A DNA stretch of 6,262 nt from Selenomonadaceae bacterium (lineage in GTDB: Bacteria > Bacillota > Negativicutes > Selenomonadales > Selenomonadaceae), in the NCBI GenBank assembly GCA_017390245.1, contig JAFPCE010000075.1, positions 1 to 6,262 of the forward strand. The letters are read 5' to 3'. Positions 1 through 5,326 of the stretch are shown in pieces. Positions within the stretch are counted from its first letter, which is position 1. Every line of letters begins with the position of its first letter. Below the pieces are notes generated by a model, which was not told the origin of the DNA, ran no database searches, and saw nothing but the letters and a program-made list of their open reading frames with translations. A program made the position numbers and the translations under genes.

Positions 1-89
1 TAACACCACCGCAGCGCACATATATCTGCCTTCCATCTGGATAATACATCACTATATTTATCAAAGCTATCCCTATTATTCTGCATCAT
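1..89 (-). CDS. Possible 5' end of a leftward gene, product unknown, cut by the window edge
   Basis: On the minus strand an ATG at 89-87 opens a frame with no stop for the 29 codons available before the edge. The peptide begins MMQNNRDSFDKY and is polar with a Trp/Cys-rich end. A moderate Shine-Dalgarno-like GAAGGA (plus-strand TCCTTC, 101-106) lies about 11 bases upstream, slightly farther than ideal. A near-consensus sigma-70 promoter at 203-231 points this way, giving a leader of roughly 100 bases, which is the main support. A second ATG directly follows the first. I recognise no family, and so short a frame could be chance. An overlapping frame from ATG 49-47 (MYYPDGRQ...) is the rival but has no ribosome site. 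Confidence 0.35.
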   Translation of the reverse strand, partial: MMQNNRDSFDKYSDVLSRWKADICALRWC

Positions 90-202
90 AAAAGAAATCA
101 TCCTTCAAAGTCTATGCAAAAGCGCAAATATTTTAACATTTCTTAACAACAACCCAAATTCTTTTTACTTCTTTACAACGAACAATATAAAAATCCGACT
201 AT

Positions 203-231
203 ATTTTATTATTTCCAGCAGATACTGTCAA
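203..231 (-). promoter_or_regulatory. Leftward sigma-70 promoter
   Basis: Read on the minus strand, TTGACA (231-226, 6/6 match) is followed by a 17-base spacer and TAAAAT (208-203, 5/6 match). This is the best promoter match in the window. Transcription would start near 196 and run left towards the frame beginning at 89. A second, weaker candidate inside the resulting leader is TGT-TAAAAT (extended -10, 138-130). Confidence 0.7.
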
Positions 232-235
232 CAAA

Positions 236-256
236 TTATCTATTCCATAAGTCCAT
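236..256 (-). other. Mini-ORF (6 codons) with strong ribosome binding site
   Basis: A perfect AGGAGG (plus-strand CCTCCT, 261-266) sits four bases before an ATG whose frame reads MDLWNR and then stops with TAA. It lies just upstream of the leftward -35 box, so a transcript from 203-231 would not include it. It would need an unseen promoter further right. It may be a leader peptide, a relic of a gene start, or chance in a region otherwise lacking coding signal. Confidence 0.2.
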
Positions 257-417
257 TTTTCCTCCTGAAAAAAACATTAGCCTGCTGCCCTGCAGAATAA
301 TATACTGCTTCTTAATCTCCCCTTAATTTCCATTAATTGAAATATTTTGGACAAATTCAACCAAATAGGTCAGCCCGCCAAGGATTTGGCTGCCTGCAAA
401 TGCAGGTTTAAAGCTTC

Positions 418-450
418 AAATACAAATTTTTCACCATTTTATTTGTATTT
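418..450. repeat. 10-bp inverted repeat overlapping the lgt -35 box, candidate operator
   Basis: AAATACAAAT (418-427) is mirrored exactly by ATTTGTATTT (441-450) with a 13-base AT-rich spacer. The right arm covers the proposed -35 hexamer of lgt (443-448). The geometry suits a dimeric repressor site. As an RNA hairpin it would be weak and would lie upstream of the predicted transcription start. The high local AT content raises the chance of coincidence. Confidence 0.35.
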
Positions 451-471
451 ATATCTCTGCCTTGCTAAACT
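443..471 (+). promoter_or_regulatory. Probable lgt promoter with extended -10
   Basis: TTGTAT (443-448), a 17-base spacer and TAAACT (466-471) preceded by TGC give an extended -10 promoter with modest hexamers (3/6 and 4/6). The start would be near 478, leaving a leader of about 27 bases before the lgt ATG. Confidence 0.45.
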
Positions 472-494
472 ATTAAGATAAGCAATTAGATTTT

Positions 495-499
495 GGAGG
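495..499 (+). promoter_or_regulatory. Ribosome binding site that fixes the lgt start
   Basis: GGAGG lies five bases before the ATG at 505. The frame is also open from a TTG at 493, but that TTG overlaps this site and has none of its own, so the ATG is taken as the start. Confidence 0.85.
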
Positions 500-504
500 C
501 AGTC

Positions 505-1317
505 ATGCATCAATATTTATTTTATATTGGAGATTTTCCTATCCGGGCCTATGGCCTGGTGCTGAGCCTGAGTATTATCCTGGCCAGCTCGGTGGCCTAT
601 TTTCTGGCCAAAAAGGACGGCCGGTATCATTCTCATATTGTGGACATGGGTGTGTACTGCGGTCTCAGCGGTCTTTTAGGTGCCCGGCTCTGGGATGTGT
701 TTTTCTTTGACTGGGAGTACTACCACGACCATCTGTCGGAGATTCTTTTTGTCTGGCAGGGTGGCATGGCTATCCAGGGTGGTGTGTTTTTAGGGGTTAT
801 TACTGGCATTATCTATTGCAGACGCCACAACATTGACATTCTGGCTATGATGGATATCTGTGCGCCGGCTATTATCTTTGGCCAGGGCCTGGGCCGCTGT
901 GCCAACCTTTTAAATGGTGATGCCTTTGGTGCGCCTACTGGCGGTGACTACGGCATTATCTATCCTCACAGCACTTTAGCCTACCATACCTATGGTTCTC
1001 AGCCTCTGTGGCCTGCAGAAATCTGGGAAGGCCAGCTGGACTTTGTTATTTTTGCCCTGCTGCTTTTGTTCCGTTCTTTTCCTCATGCCAAGGGGCAGGC
1101 CTTTGCATTGTATGTCATGCTGTACAGCACCGCCCGGTTCTTTCTGGAATACCTGCGGGGAGACTATACTGATTTGATTCTGGGTATGTTTAAATCCGCC
1201 CAGATGACCAGCATCTGCGGCTTTATTATTGCCCTTTGCGCTTTTATCTACTGCTATCACCTGGAGCATCACGCCCGGCTTATGGCAGAAAATAAAAAGG
1301 AAAATGCACAGGATTAA
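505..1317 (+). CDS. lgt: Prolipoprotein diacylglyceryl transferase
   Basis: This 270-residue integral membrane enzyme transfers diacylglycerol from phosphatidylglycerol to the lipobox cysteine of prolipoproteins, the first step of lipoprotein maturation. Several hydrophobic segments are visible (about 17-35, 48-68, 92-104, 115-130, 180-190, 197-212, 230-250). The family signature appears as GQGLGRCANLLNGDAFG at 126-142, with the essential Arg131 and Asn134/Asn137. Tyr16 in the RAYG motif matches E. coli Tyr26, and Arg218 in EYLRGD matches the C-terminal essential Arg. Two positions vary from E. coli: Gln91 where E. coli has His103 (Bacillus has Tyr), and Asp139 where E. coli has Glu151. The C-terminus ends in a charged cytoplasmic tail. 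Length is normal for the family. The gene appears monocistronic, since the next gene has its own promoter. Identification is secure. Confidence 0.95.
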   Translation: MHQYLFYIGDFPIRAYGLVLSLSIILASSVAYFLAKKDGRYHSHIVDMGVYCGLSGLLGARLWDVFFFDWEYYHDHLSEILFVWQGGMAIQGGVFLGVITGIIYCRRHNIDILAMMDICAPAIIFGQGLGRCANLLNGDAFGAPTGGDYGIIYPHSTLAYHTYGSQPLWPAEIWEGQLDFVIFALLLLFRSFPHAKGQAFALYVMLYSTARFFLEYLRGDYTDLILGMFKSAQMTSICGFIIALCAFIYCYHLEHHARLMAENKKENAQD

Positions 1318-1340
1318 GCCACGTAGTCTTAATCAACAGC

Positions 1341-1369
1341 TTTACTTTACTTATATTTTAGCTTATAAT
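1341..1369 (+). promoter_or_regulatory. Promoter of the speD-like gene
   Basis: TTTACT (1341-1346, 4/6 match), a 17-base spacer and a perfect TATAAT (1364-1369) lie in the 91-base gap after lgt. The predicted start near 1376 gives a leader of about 33 bases. This indicates transcription independent of lgt, although readthrough is possible because no clear lgt terminator is visible. Confidence 0.65.
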
Positions 1370-1394
1370 TTAATTAGTAAGATTATGTTTTAAA

Positions 1395-1402
1395 AGAGGT
1401 GG
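1395..1402 (+). promoter_or_regulatory. Ribosome binding site supporting a TTG start of the speD-like gene
   Basis: AGAGGTGG ends six bases before TTG 1409. The first in-frame ATG lies at residue 12, inside the conserved N-terminal strand, so the TTG is preferred. Confidence 0.7.
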
Positions 1403-1408
1403 ATTTAT

Positions 1409-1873
1409 TTGAAGATTTTAGCTCGTCATCTCACTATCGATATGTACAAATGCCAGACAGCATGCTTTGATGAACCCAAAAAGCTCATAGACCAGATGCA
1501 GAATCTGCTGTCTGAAAGCCAGCTGGAGGTTTTGTCTGCTACCAACCAGATTATGCCTGACGGCCACGTTGCCATTATGATTCTCTTTAAGGAAGGCCAC
1601 ATGACCTTCCATGCTTTCCCTGAGCTTCTGTACATTTCTGCAGATGCCTTCCTCTGTGACTACAACGCAGATCCAGAAAAGCTCTTTGGTACTTTCCGCA
1701 AGCTCTTTAAGCCTGAAAAGACCAAGACTACTGTGCTGCGCCGTGGTGATTTTGGTGCTGTGGCAGATATGAAGCCAAAGTCCAAGACCCAGGTGGCACC
1801 CCTGCGGAAGATTCACAATGCAGGCAGCAAGGTTATCCGTGCCCTGAACCCCAAGAAGGACAAAGGGGAATAA
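1409..1873 (+). CDS. speD: SpeD-fold (AdoMet decarboxylase-like) protein lacking the pyruvoyl serine
   Basis: The 154-residue protein aligns along residues 1-116 with class 1b prokaryotic S-adenosylmethionine decarboxylase, an enzyme that cleaves itself before a serine to make its pyruvoyl cofactor. Compared with the Thermotoga maritima enzyme as I remember it, ARH (5-7), EGH (62-64), FHAFPE (67-72) and the Cys of FLCD (83) fall at the same numbering. Self-cleavage Ser63 is Gly here (codon GGC, 1595-1597) and processing Ser55 is Ala. His68, Cys83 and Glu72 are kept. The adenine-stacking Phe49 and Trp70 correspond to Ile48 and Phe70. It should therefore not form a pyruvoyl group or decarboxylate AdoMet. 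Residues 117-154 are an extra lysine/arginine-rich tail. No speE or other polyamine gene is nearby. The symbol denotes family only. Start is TTG with its own promoter. Confidence 0.8.
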   Translation: MKILARHLTIDMYKCQTACFDEPKKLIDQMQNLLSESQLEVLSATNQIMPDGHVAIMILFKEGHMTFHAFPELLYISADAFLCDYNADPEKLFGTFRKLFKPEKTKTTVLRRGDFGAVADMKPKSKTQVAPLRKIHNAGSKVIRALNPKKDKGE

Positions 1874-1897
1874 GTCTTAACTTTATATAAAAACCAC

Positions 1898-1923
1898 AAA
1901 GGACCGGCAATGCCGGTCCTTTT
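1898..1923 (+). terminator. Intrinsic terminator after the speD-like gene
   Basis: An 11-bp perfect stem AAAGGACCGGC / GCCGGTCCTTT (1898-1908 with 1912-1922) closes a 3-base loop and ends in a short T run (1920-1923). It starts 24 bases after the stop codon. On the minus strand the stem is followed after four bases by TTTTT, so it may also stop the convergent mqnA transcript. Confidence 0.8.
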
Positions 1924-1955
1924 ATGTGCCTGAAATTAACTTTTTACTTATAACA

Positions 1956-1970
1956 ACAGGCTCAGCCTGT
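1956..1970 (-). terminator. Small hairpin just after mqnA, possible terminator
   Basis: ACAGGC (1956-1961) pairs with GCCTGT (1965-1970) around a TCA loop, seven bases beyond the mqnA stop on the minus strand. The following minus-strand sequence TGTTAT is only weakly U-rich. It may terminate poorly alone, assist the stronger hairpin further on, or protect the mRNA 3' end. Confidence 0.4.
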
Positions 1971-1977
1971 CCCCTCA

Positions 1978-2820
1978 TCAGCGGTTTACTGGGGCAATTT
2001 TTATCTTTGGTTTTCTTGGTATTAACCCCTGCTCGTAGGCCAGTTCGTAGAATACCTCCAGATTTTCAATATACTCCTCTGTGAGATTCCACTTGATGAC
2101 ATGGAGATATTCATCCAGCTGTCTTGGGGTAAATGGTGTTTTGTCCACAATAGTGGCAATGGCCTCTCTGAGGTTGCTGAAGCCTGCCTGGACACCCTTG
2201 TAGAGGCGCTCATATACCAGCTGCATGCCCTCAGGGTTGCTCTTGGCAAATTCCTTGTTAACAGTCCATACTGCATAGACCATGCACCGGCCTGTGAGCT
2301 TTTTCCACTCCCGTCCTAAGTCATAGTAATAGTACTTATAGGGCTCCTGATGGAGATTGACATTCAGGGCATCATCACCAATAAACAGTGCCGCCGTTGC
2401 ATCATTTGGCACTGGATTGTCTGGTGTCAGATTTCTGATAAAGTACTGGGGATTGGCATCGTAGGCTTTCGCCATGATGATTTTCAGCAGACAATGGGAT
2501 GTAGCTGACTGAGCTGTAAGGATAATCTTATCCTCATTGATTTCTTCAATAGGCTTCTTGGATACCAGAATAATACTGCGTACCTCTCCGTCAGCCCGGA
2601 CGCACAAATCTGGCAGCATCAGCAGCTTGTCATAATTGCGGGCATAGACAATGGAAGAAACCTCGCTGACATCAACACGGTTATTCAGCAAATCGTTGTT
2701 AATAACAGCAGGCACACCGTTGCTAAGCTCCAGCCCTTCCTTGTAATTAAGGTTGTTCAGGCTGTAGGTAATGGGCAGAACATTCAGAAAATGTATGTGT
2801 CCTAAACGTGGTTTAACCAT
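1978..2820 (-). CDS. mqnA: Chorismate dehydratase, futalosine pathway of menaquinone synthesis
   Basis: MqnA dehydrates chorismate to 3-[(1-carboxyvinyl)oxy]benzoate, the first committed step of the futalosine route to menaquinone, in the cytoplasm. The 280-residue protein has the two-lobed periplasmic-binding-protein-like fold of the MqnA/MqnD family. Recognisable blocks are GHIHFLNVLPI (7-17, with conserved Asn13), NGVPAVIN (34-41), DVSEVSSIVYAR (50-61), DGEVRSIILVS (77-87) and LFIGDDAL in the middle. MqnD has a different N-terminal pattern, so MqnA is the better call. Length is normal. The ATG has GGAGGG (2825-2830, minus strand) four bases upstream. It has its own promoter and no other mqn gene in view. 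It implies a menaquinone-dependent anaerobic electron chain, provided the remaining pathway genes exist elsewhere. Confidence 0.9.
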   Translation of the reverse strand: MVKPRLGHIHFLNVLPITYSLNNLNYKEGLELSNGVPAVINNDLLNNRVDVSEVSSIVYARNYDKLLMLPDLCVRADGEVRSIILVSKKPIEEINEDKIILTAQSATSHCLLKIIMAKAYDANPQYFIRNLTPDNPVPNDATAALFIGDDALNVNLHQEPYKYYYYDLGREWKKLTGRCMVYAVWTVNKEFAKSNPEGMQLVYERLYKGVQAGFSNLREAIATIVDKTPFTPRQLDEYLHVIKWNLTEEYIENLEVFYELAYEQGLIPRKPKIKIAPVNR

Positions 2821-2895
2821 AAAACCCTCCGATTAAACAATATAAAAATATAAATGATATAAACGATTTCGACTCGCATCTTACACTAGTTATTT

Positions 2896-2924
2896 ATTAT
2901 ACACTGTTTTGGCGGTAATGTTTA
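2896..2924 (-). promoter_or_regulatory. mqnA promoter
   Basis: On the minus strand TAAACA (2924-2919, 4/6 match), a 17-base spacer and a perfect TATAAT (2901-2896) lie in the 140-base gap between the ABC-F gene and mqnA. The start would be near 2889, leaving a leader of about 69 bases, A/T-rich and without an obvious strong hairpin. Confidence 0.65.
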
Positions 2925-2934
2925 GGATTTATGA

Positions 2935-2946
2935 CATGTATACATG
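2935..2946. promoter_or_regulatory. 12-bp perfect palindrome upstream of the mqnA promoter
   Basis: CATGTATACATG is fully self-complementary and lies ten bases upstream of the mqnA -35 box, 14 bases after the ABC-F stop codon. The position suits a binding site for a dimeric transcription factor acting on mqnA. Without a loop or T run it is not a credible terminator. I cannot assign a regulator. Confidence 0.35.
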
Positions 2947-2960
2947 AATACTACTATTTA

Positions 2961-4517
2961 TCAGATGATTTTCGTGGTCCAGCCCTCAATATTCCATACA
3001 GAATCCACCCAGTCCTCATAGAAGTCTGGCTCATGGCTTACCAGCAGGATTGTGCCCTTGTATTCCTTCAGGGCCCGCTTCAGCTCTGCCTTGGCATCTA
3101 CATCTAAGTGGTTCGTAGGCTCGTCTAGTACCAGCAGATTAACAGGCTTCTGCATAATCTTGCAAAGCCGTACCTTGGCTGCCTCGCCGCCGGATAATAC
3201 CATCATCTTGCTGGTAATGTGCTCATTGGTAAGACCGCAGGCTGCCAGGGCTGCCCTGATTTCAAACTCAGTCATGCCAGGATATTCCTGCCATACTTCT
3301 TCTATAGCGGTTCTGTCATTGCCACGGGCAGACTCCTGCTCAAAGTAACCTAGTGTAACAAACTCCCCTAGCTCAATATGGCCGGCAATAGGCTTTATCT
3401 GCCCCAGTAATGTCTTGAGCAGTGTGGTCTTGCCTAAGCCGTTAACCCCCCTCAGTGCTACCTTCTTGCCCCGCTCTAACTGCAGGTCCACTGGGTTGGT
3501 CAGAGGTGTATCATAGCCCAGAATCAGGCGCTTGGCCTCAATAACGAAACGGCTTGGGGTTCTGTCACTCTGGAAGTTAAAGTGCGGCTTTGGTTTTTCG
3601 GTACGCTTGGTAAGGACCTCCATTTTGTCCAGCTTTTTCTGGCGGGAATTGGCCATGCCCCTGGTTGCTACTCTGGCCTTGTTACGCTGGATAAAGTCCT
3701 TTTCCCTGGCAATTTCTGCCTGCTGGCGCTCATAGGCTGCATCCTCCTGGCGCTTCTTTAAGGCATACATTTCCTGGAATTTCTCATAGCTGCCAGTATA
3801 ACGGGTCAAGGTTGCATTTTCCACATGATAAATCACATTGGTAACAGCATTTAAAAATGGCACATCATGGGAAACCAGGATAAAGGCATTTTCATAGCCC
3901 TGGAGATAGCGCTTCAGCCACTCAATATGCTCCACATCCAGGAAGTTAGTAGGCTCGTCCAGTATCATGATATCCGGGTTCTGCAGCAAAAGCTTTGTTA
4001 AAAGCACCTTGGTGCGCTGGCCGCCGGAGAGGGCATCTACAGGCTTATCCAGGCCGATTTCCCTGAGACCCAGTCCTCCTGCTACCTCTTCAATTTTGCT
4101 GTCCAAAGTGTAAAAGCTGTGGGCCTCAAGAATGTCCTGAATGTCGCCTACATCAGCCATCATTTTATCCATTTCCTCTGGAGAAGCCTCTCCCATCTTG
4201 TCGTAGCAGGCCAGCATCTCTGCCTCCAGCTTGTACATTTCATCAAAGGCAGTCTTCAGCACATCTCTGATGGTCATACCTGGCTGCAGCACTGCATGCT
4301 GATCCAGATAGCCAGTGGTAACACGCTTGGACCACTCCACCTTGCCCTGGTCTGGTGTCATCTGACCGGTAATAATAGACAAAAATGTGGACTTGCCTTC
4401 GCCATTAGCGCCTACTAAAGCGATATGCTCGCCCTTTAAGAGGCGGAAGGAAGCGTCCTCAAAAATAGTTCTGGCACCAAAGCCATGGGACATATTCTCA
4501 ACATTTAAAATACTCAA
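2961..4517 (-). CDS. yfmM: ABC-F family ATPase, YfmM-like
   Basis: This 518-residue soluble protein has two ABC ATPase domains and no membrane segment, the ABC-F layout of ribosome-associated ATPases that act at the E site. Domain 1 has Walker A GANGEGKST (36-44), signature LSGGQ (163-167), Walker B/catalytic ILDEP (Glu188) and switch His217. Domain 2 has GVNGLGKTT (357-365), LSGGE (441-445), Glu466 and His495. A charged linker at about 245-320 corresponds to the P-site tRNA interaction motif. Length, the opening SILNVENMSHGFG and the ending WTTKII recall B. subtilis YfmM, a member without a firmly known role. Antibiotic protection cannot be inferred from sequence alone. The start is TTG with AGGAGAG six bases upstream. 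It lies 38 bases downstream of sfsA, so it is probably cotranscribed. Confidence 0.9.
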   Translation of the reverse strand: MSILNVENMSHGFGARTIFEDASFRLLKGEHIALVGANGEGKSTFLSIITGQMTPDQGKVEWSKRVTTGYLDQHAVLQPGMTIRDVLKTAFDEMYKLEAEMLACYDKMGEASPEEMDKMMADVGDIQDILEAHSFYTLDSKIEEVAGGLGLREIGLDKPVDALSGGQRTKVLLTKLLLQNPDIMILDEPTNFLDVEHIEWLKRYLQGYENAFILVSHDVPFLNAVTNVIYHVENATLTRYTGSYEKFQEMYALKKRQEDAAYERQQAEIAREKDFIQRNKARVATRGMANSRQKKLDKMEVLTKRTEKPKPHFNFQSDRTPSRFVIEAKRLILGYDTPLTNPVDLQLERGKKVALRGVNGLGKTTLLKTLLGQIKPIAGHIELGEFVTLGYFEQESARGNDRTAIEEVWQEYPGMTEFEIRAALAACGLTNEHITSKMMVLSGGEAAKVRLCKIMQKPVNLLVLDEPTNHLDVDAKAELKRALKEYKGTILLVSHEPDFYEDWVDSVWNIEGWTTKII

Positions 4518-4523
4518 TTTACA

Positions 4524-4530
4524 CTCTCCT
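4524..4530 (-). promoter_or_regulatory. Ribosome binding site supporting the TTG start of the ABC-F gene
   Basis: On the minus strand AGGAGAG ends six bases before TTG 4517-4515. The next in-frame ATG is residue 9, inside the first conserved strand and lacking its own site. Confidence 0.75.
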
Positions 4531-4555
4531 AGTTACCATATTTATGATTAAACAT

Positions 4556-5248
4556 TTATTTGTGATATTTAATAGCTTTAACTATGTGCAGGCTGTCTTC
4601 TGTCACCCTGGTACAGAGGAATATTATCTCAACGCCAGCTGCCAGTGCCTCCTCTATGGCCTCTCCATAGGCTGGATGGGTGGTGATGTTAGGCCGTACC
4701 TCCGTGATGCCCTCCATCTGTATCACATAGGCCAGACGGGCTTTATATCCCTTGGCCACCGCCCCTGCCAGCTCCTGCAGGTGCTTAATGCCTCTTTCTG
4801 TAGGTGCATCAGGGAAATAGCCAATGCCATCTATTTCAAGGGTACAGCCTTTTACCTCCATGAGATATTTTTCCAAGCCTCCTGCAACCTCTGGGCTTTC
4901 CTTTTCCATGTAAAAATCTATGCGGGATTTGCCATAGGTATACTCTGGCTTTACCAGACTGTAGTCCTGGGCAGACAGCCATTCCTTCACTACCTTGTTA
5001 GGTGCCTGGCTGTCCATGTTAATCAGACCAAAGTCCTTTTTATATACGGCAATCAAGTCGTATTTGGTTTTCCGGTTAGGGTTGTCCGATACCTCCAGTA
5101 TCACCTTCACCCCAGGCAGCAGCAGTTCCTTGCACCGCCCAGTATTTTTCACATGAACAGTCTCCACCTGTCCATCTATTTCCACATGAGCAATAAAGCG
5201 GTTAGGCCTGTCCACAAACTTTCCCACCACTACATTTTTATACTTCAT
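4556..5248 (-). CDS. sfsA: SfsA family DNA/RNA nuclease
   Basis: The 230-residue protein matches SfsA, first named for a sugar fermentation stimulation phenotype in E. coli and now regarded as a nuclease. The N-terminal OB-like part carries VHVKNTGRCKELLLPG (31-46), the family hallmark. The C-terminal PD-(D/E)xK-type domain shows SRIDF (Asp111) and MEVKG (Glu131, Lys133), the metal-binding catalytic set, followed by YFPDAPTERGIKHLQEL. Length is close to the E. coli protein (about 234). The frame extends to a GTG at 5260, but that GTG forms part of the ribosome site for the ATG at 5248, so the ATG is chosen. It lies first in a probable two-gene unit with the downstream ABC-F gene. The cellular substrate is unknown, and no functional link to the ABC-F protein is evident. 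Confidence 0.93.
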   Translation of the reverse strand: MKYKNVVVGKFVDRPNRFIAHVEIDGQVETVHVKNTGRCKELLLPGVKVILEVSDNPNRKTKYDLIAVYKKDFGLINMDSQAPNKVVKEWLSAQDYSLVKPEYTYGKSRIDFYMEKESPEVAGGLEKYLMEVKGCTLEIDGIGYFPDAPTERGIKHLQELAGAVAKGYKARLAYVIQMEGITEVRPNITTHPAYGEAIEEALAAGVEIIFLCTRVTEDSLHIVKAIKYHK

Positions 5249-5254
5249 AATCAG

Positions 5255-5259
5255 CCTCA
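5255..5259 (-). promoter_or_regulatory. Ribosome binding site that fixes the sfsA start
   Basis: TGAGG on the minus strand lies six bases before ATG 5248-5246. The alternative GTG at 5260-5258 overlaps this site and has no site of its own. Confidence 0.7.
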
Positions 5260-5277
5260 CAATATATCAGTTTTTCT

Positions 5278-5286
5278 ATTTTACCA
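5278..5286 (-). promoter_or_regulatory. Extended -10 promoter for sfsA
   Basis: On the minus strand TGG-TAAAAT (5286-5278) gives an extended -10 element. No acceptable -35 hexamer exists at 15-18 bases upstream because the fprA terminator occupies that place. Transcription would begin near 5271, about 23 bases before the sfsA ATG. Confidence 0.5.
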
Positions 5287-5295
5287 CATATACGC

Positions 5296-5326
5296 AAAAA
5301 GACGCACTAGAAATTTCCAGTGCGTC
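5296..5326 (-). terminator. Intrinsic terminator of the fprA transcript
   Basis: Read leftward, GACGCACT pairs with AGTGCGTC (8 bp, 5326-5319 with 5308-5301) around a 10-base loop whose GAAATTTC core can pair further, and TTTTT follows directly (5300-5296). It separates fprA from the sfsA promoter. It lies 155 bases beyond the fprA stop, after the repeat described below. Confidence 0.85.

Larger units (their letters stand above)
90..504. other. AT-rich divergent intergenic region, no confident gene inside
   Basis: About 415 bases separate the putative leftward start from lgt. No long ORF is present. Visible elements are a leftward consensus-like promoter (203-231), a direct repeat TTAACA-N4-TTAACA (133-148), three spaced TTAAT words (312-338), a leftward six-codon frame with a strong ribosome site (236-256), two small GC-rich hairpins (377-406), a 10-bp AT-rich inverted repeat (418-450) and the rightward lgt promoter (443-471). 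Its length and density of symmetric elements are more than the other gaps of this window show, so it may be a regulatory hub or encode a small RNA. I cannot establish either. Confidence 0.6.

Noticed and set aside
1..49. Alternative leftward frame MYYPDGRQ...
   Set aside because: No Shine-Dalgarno precedes the ATG at 49-47. The overlapping frame from 89 has one, though a weak one, so this is only less likely.
493..504. TTG start extending lgt by four residues
   Set aside because: The TTG overlaps the GGAGG that serves the ATG at 505 and lacks its own ribosome site.
1312..1334. GATTAAG/CTTAATC stem overlapping the lgt stop as a terminator
   Set aside because: It is a 7-bp AT-rich stem with a 9-base loop and no T run, so it is too weak to call.
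1418..1816. 132-codon minus-strand frame opposite the speD-like gene
   Set aside because: It is a shadow frame with no ribosome site or family resemblance, and it is overlain by the recognisable SpeD fold.
2961..4517. Antibiotic-resistance ABC-F determinant
   Set aside because: The sequence resembles the housekeeping YfmM type, and the linker shows no feature I could tie to a resistance subgroup.
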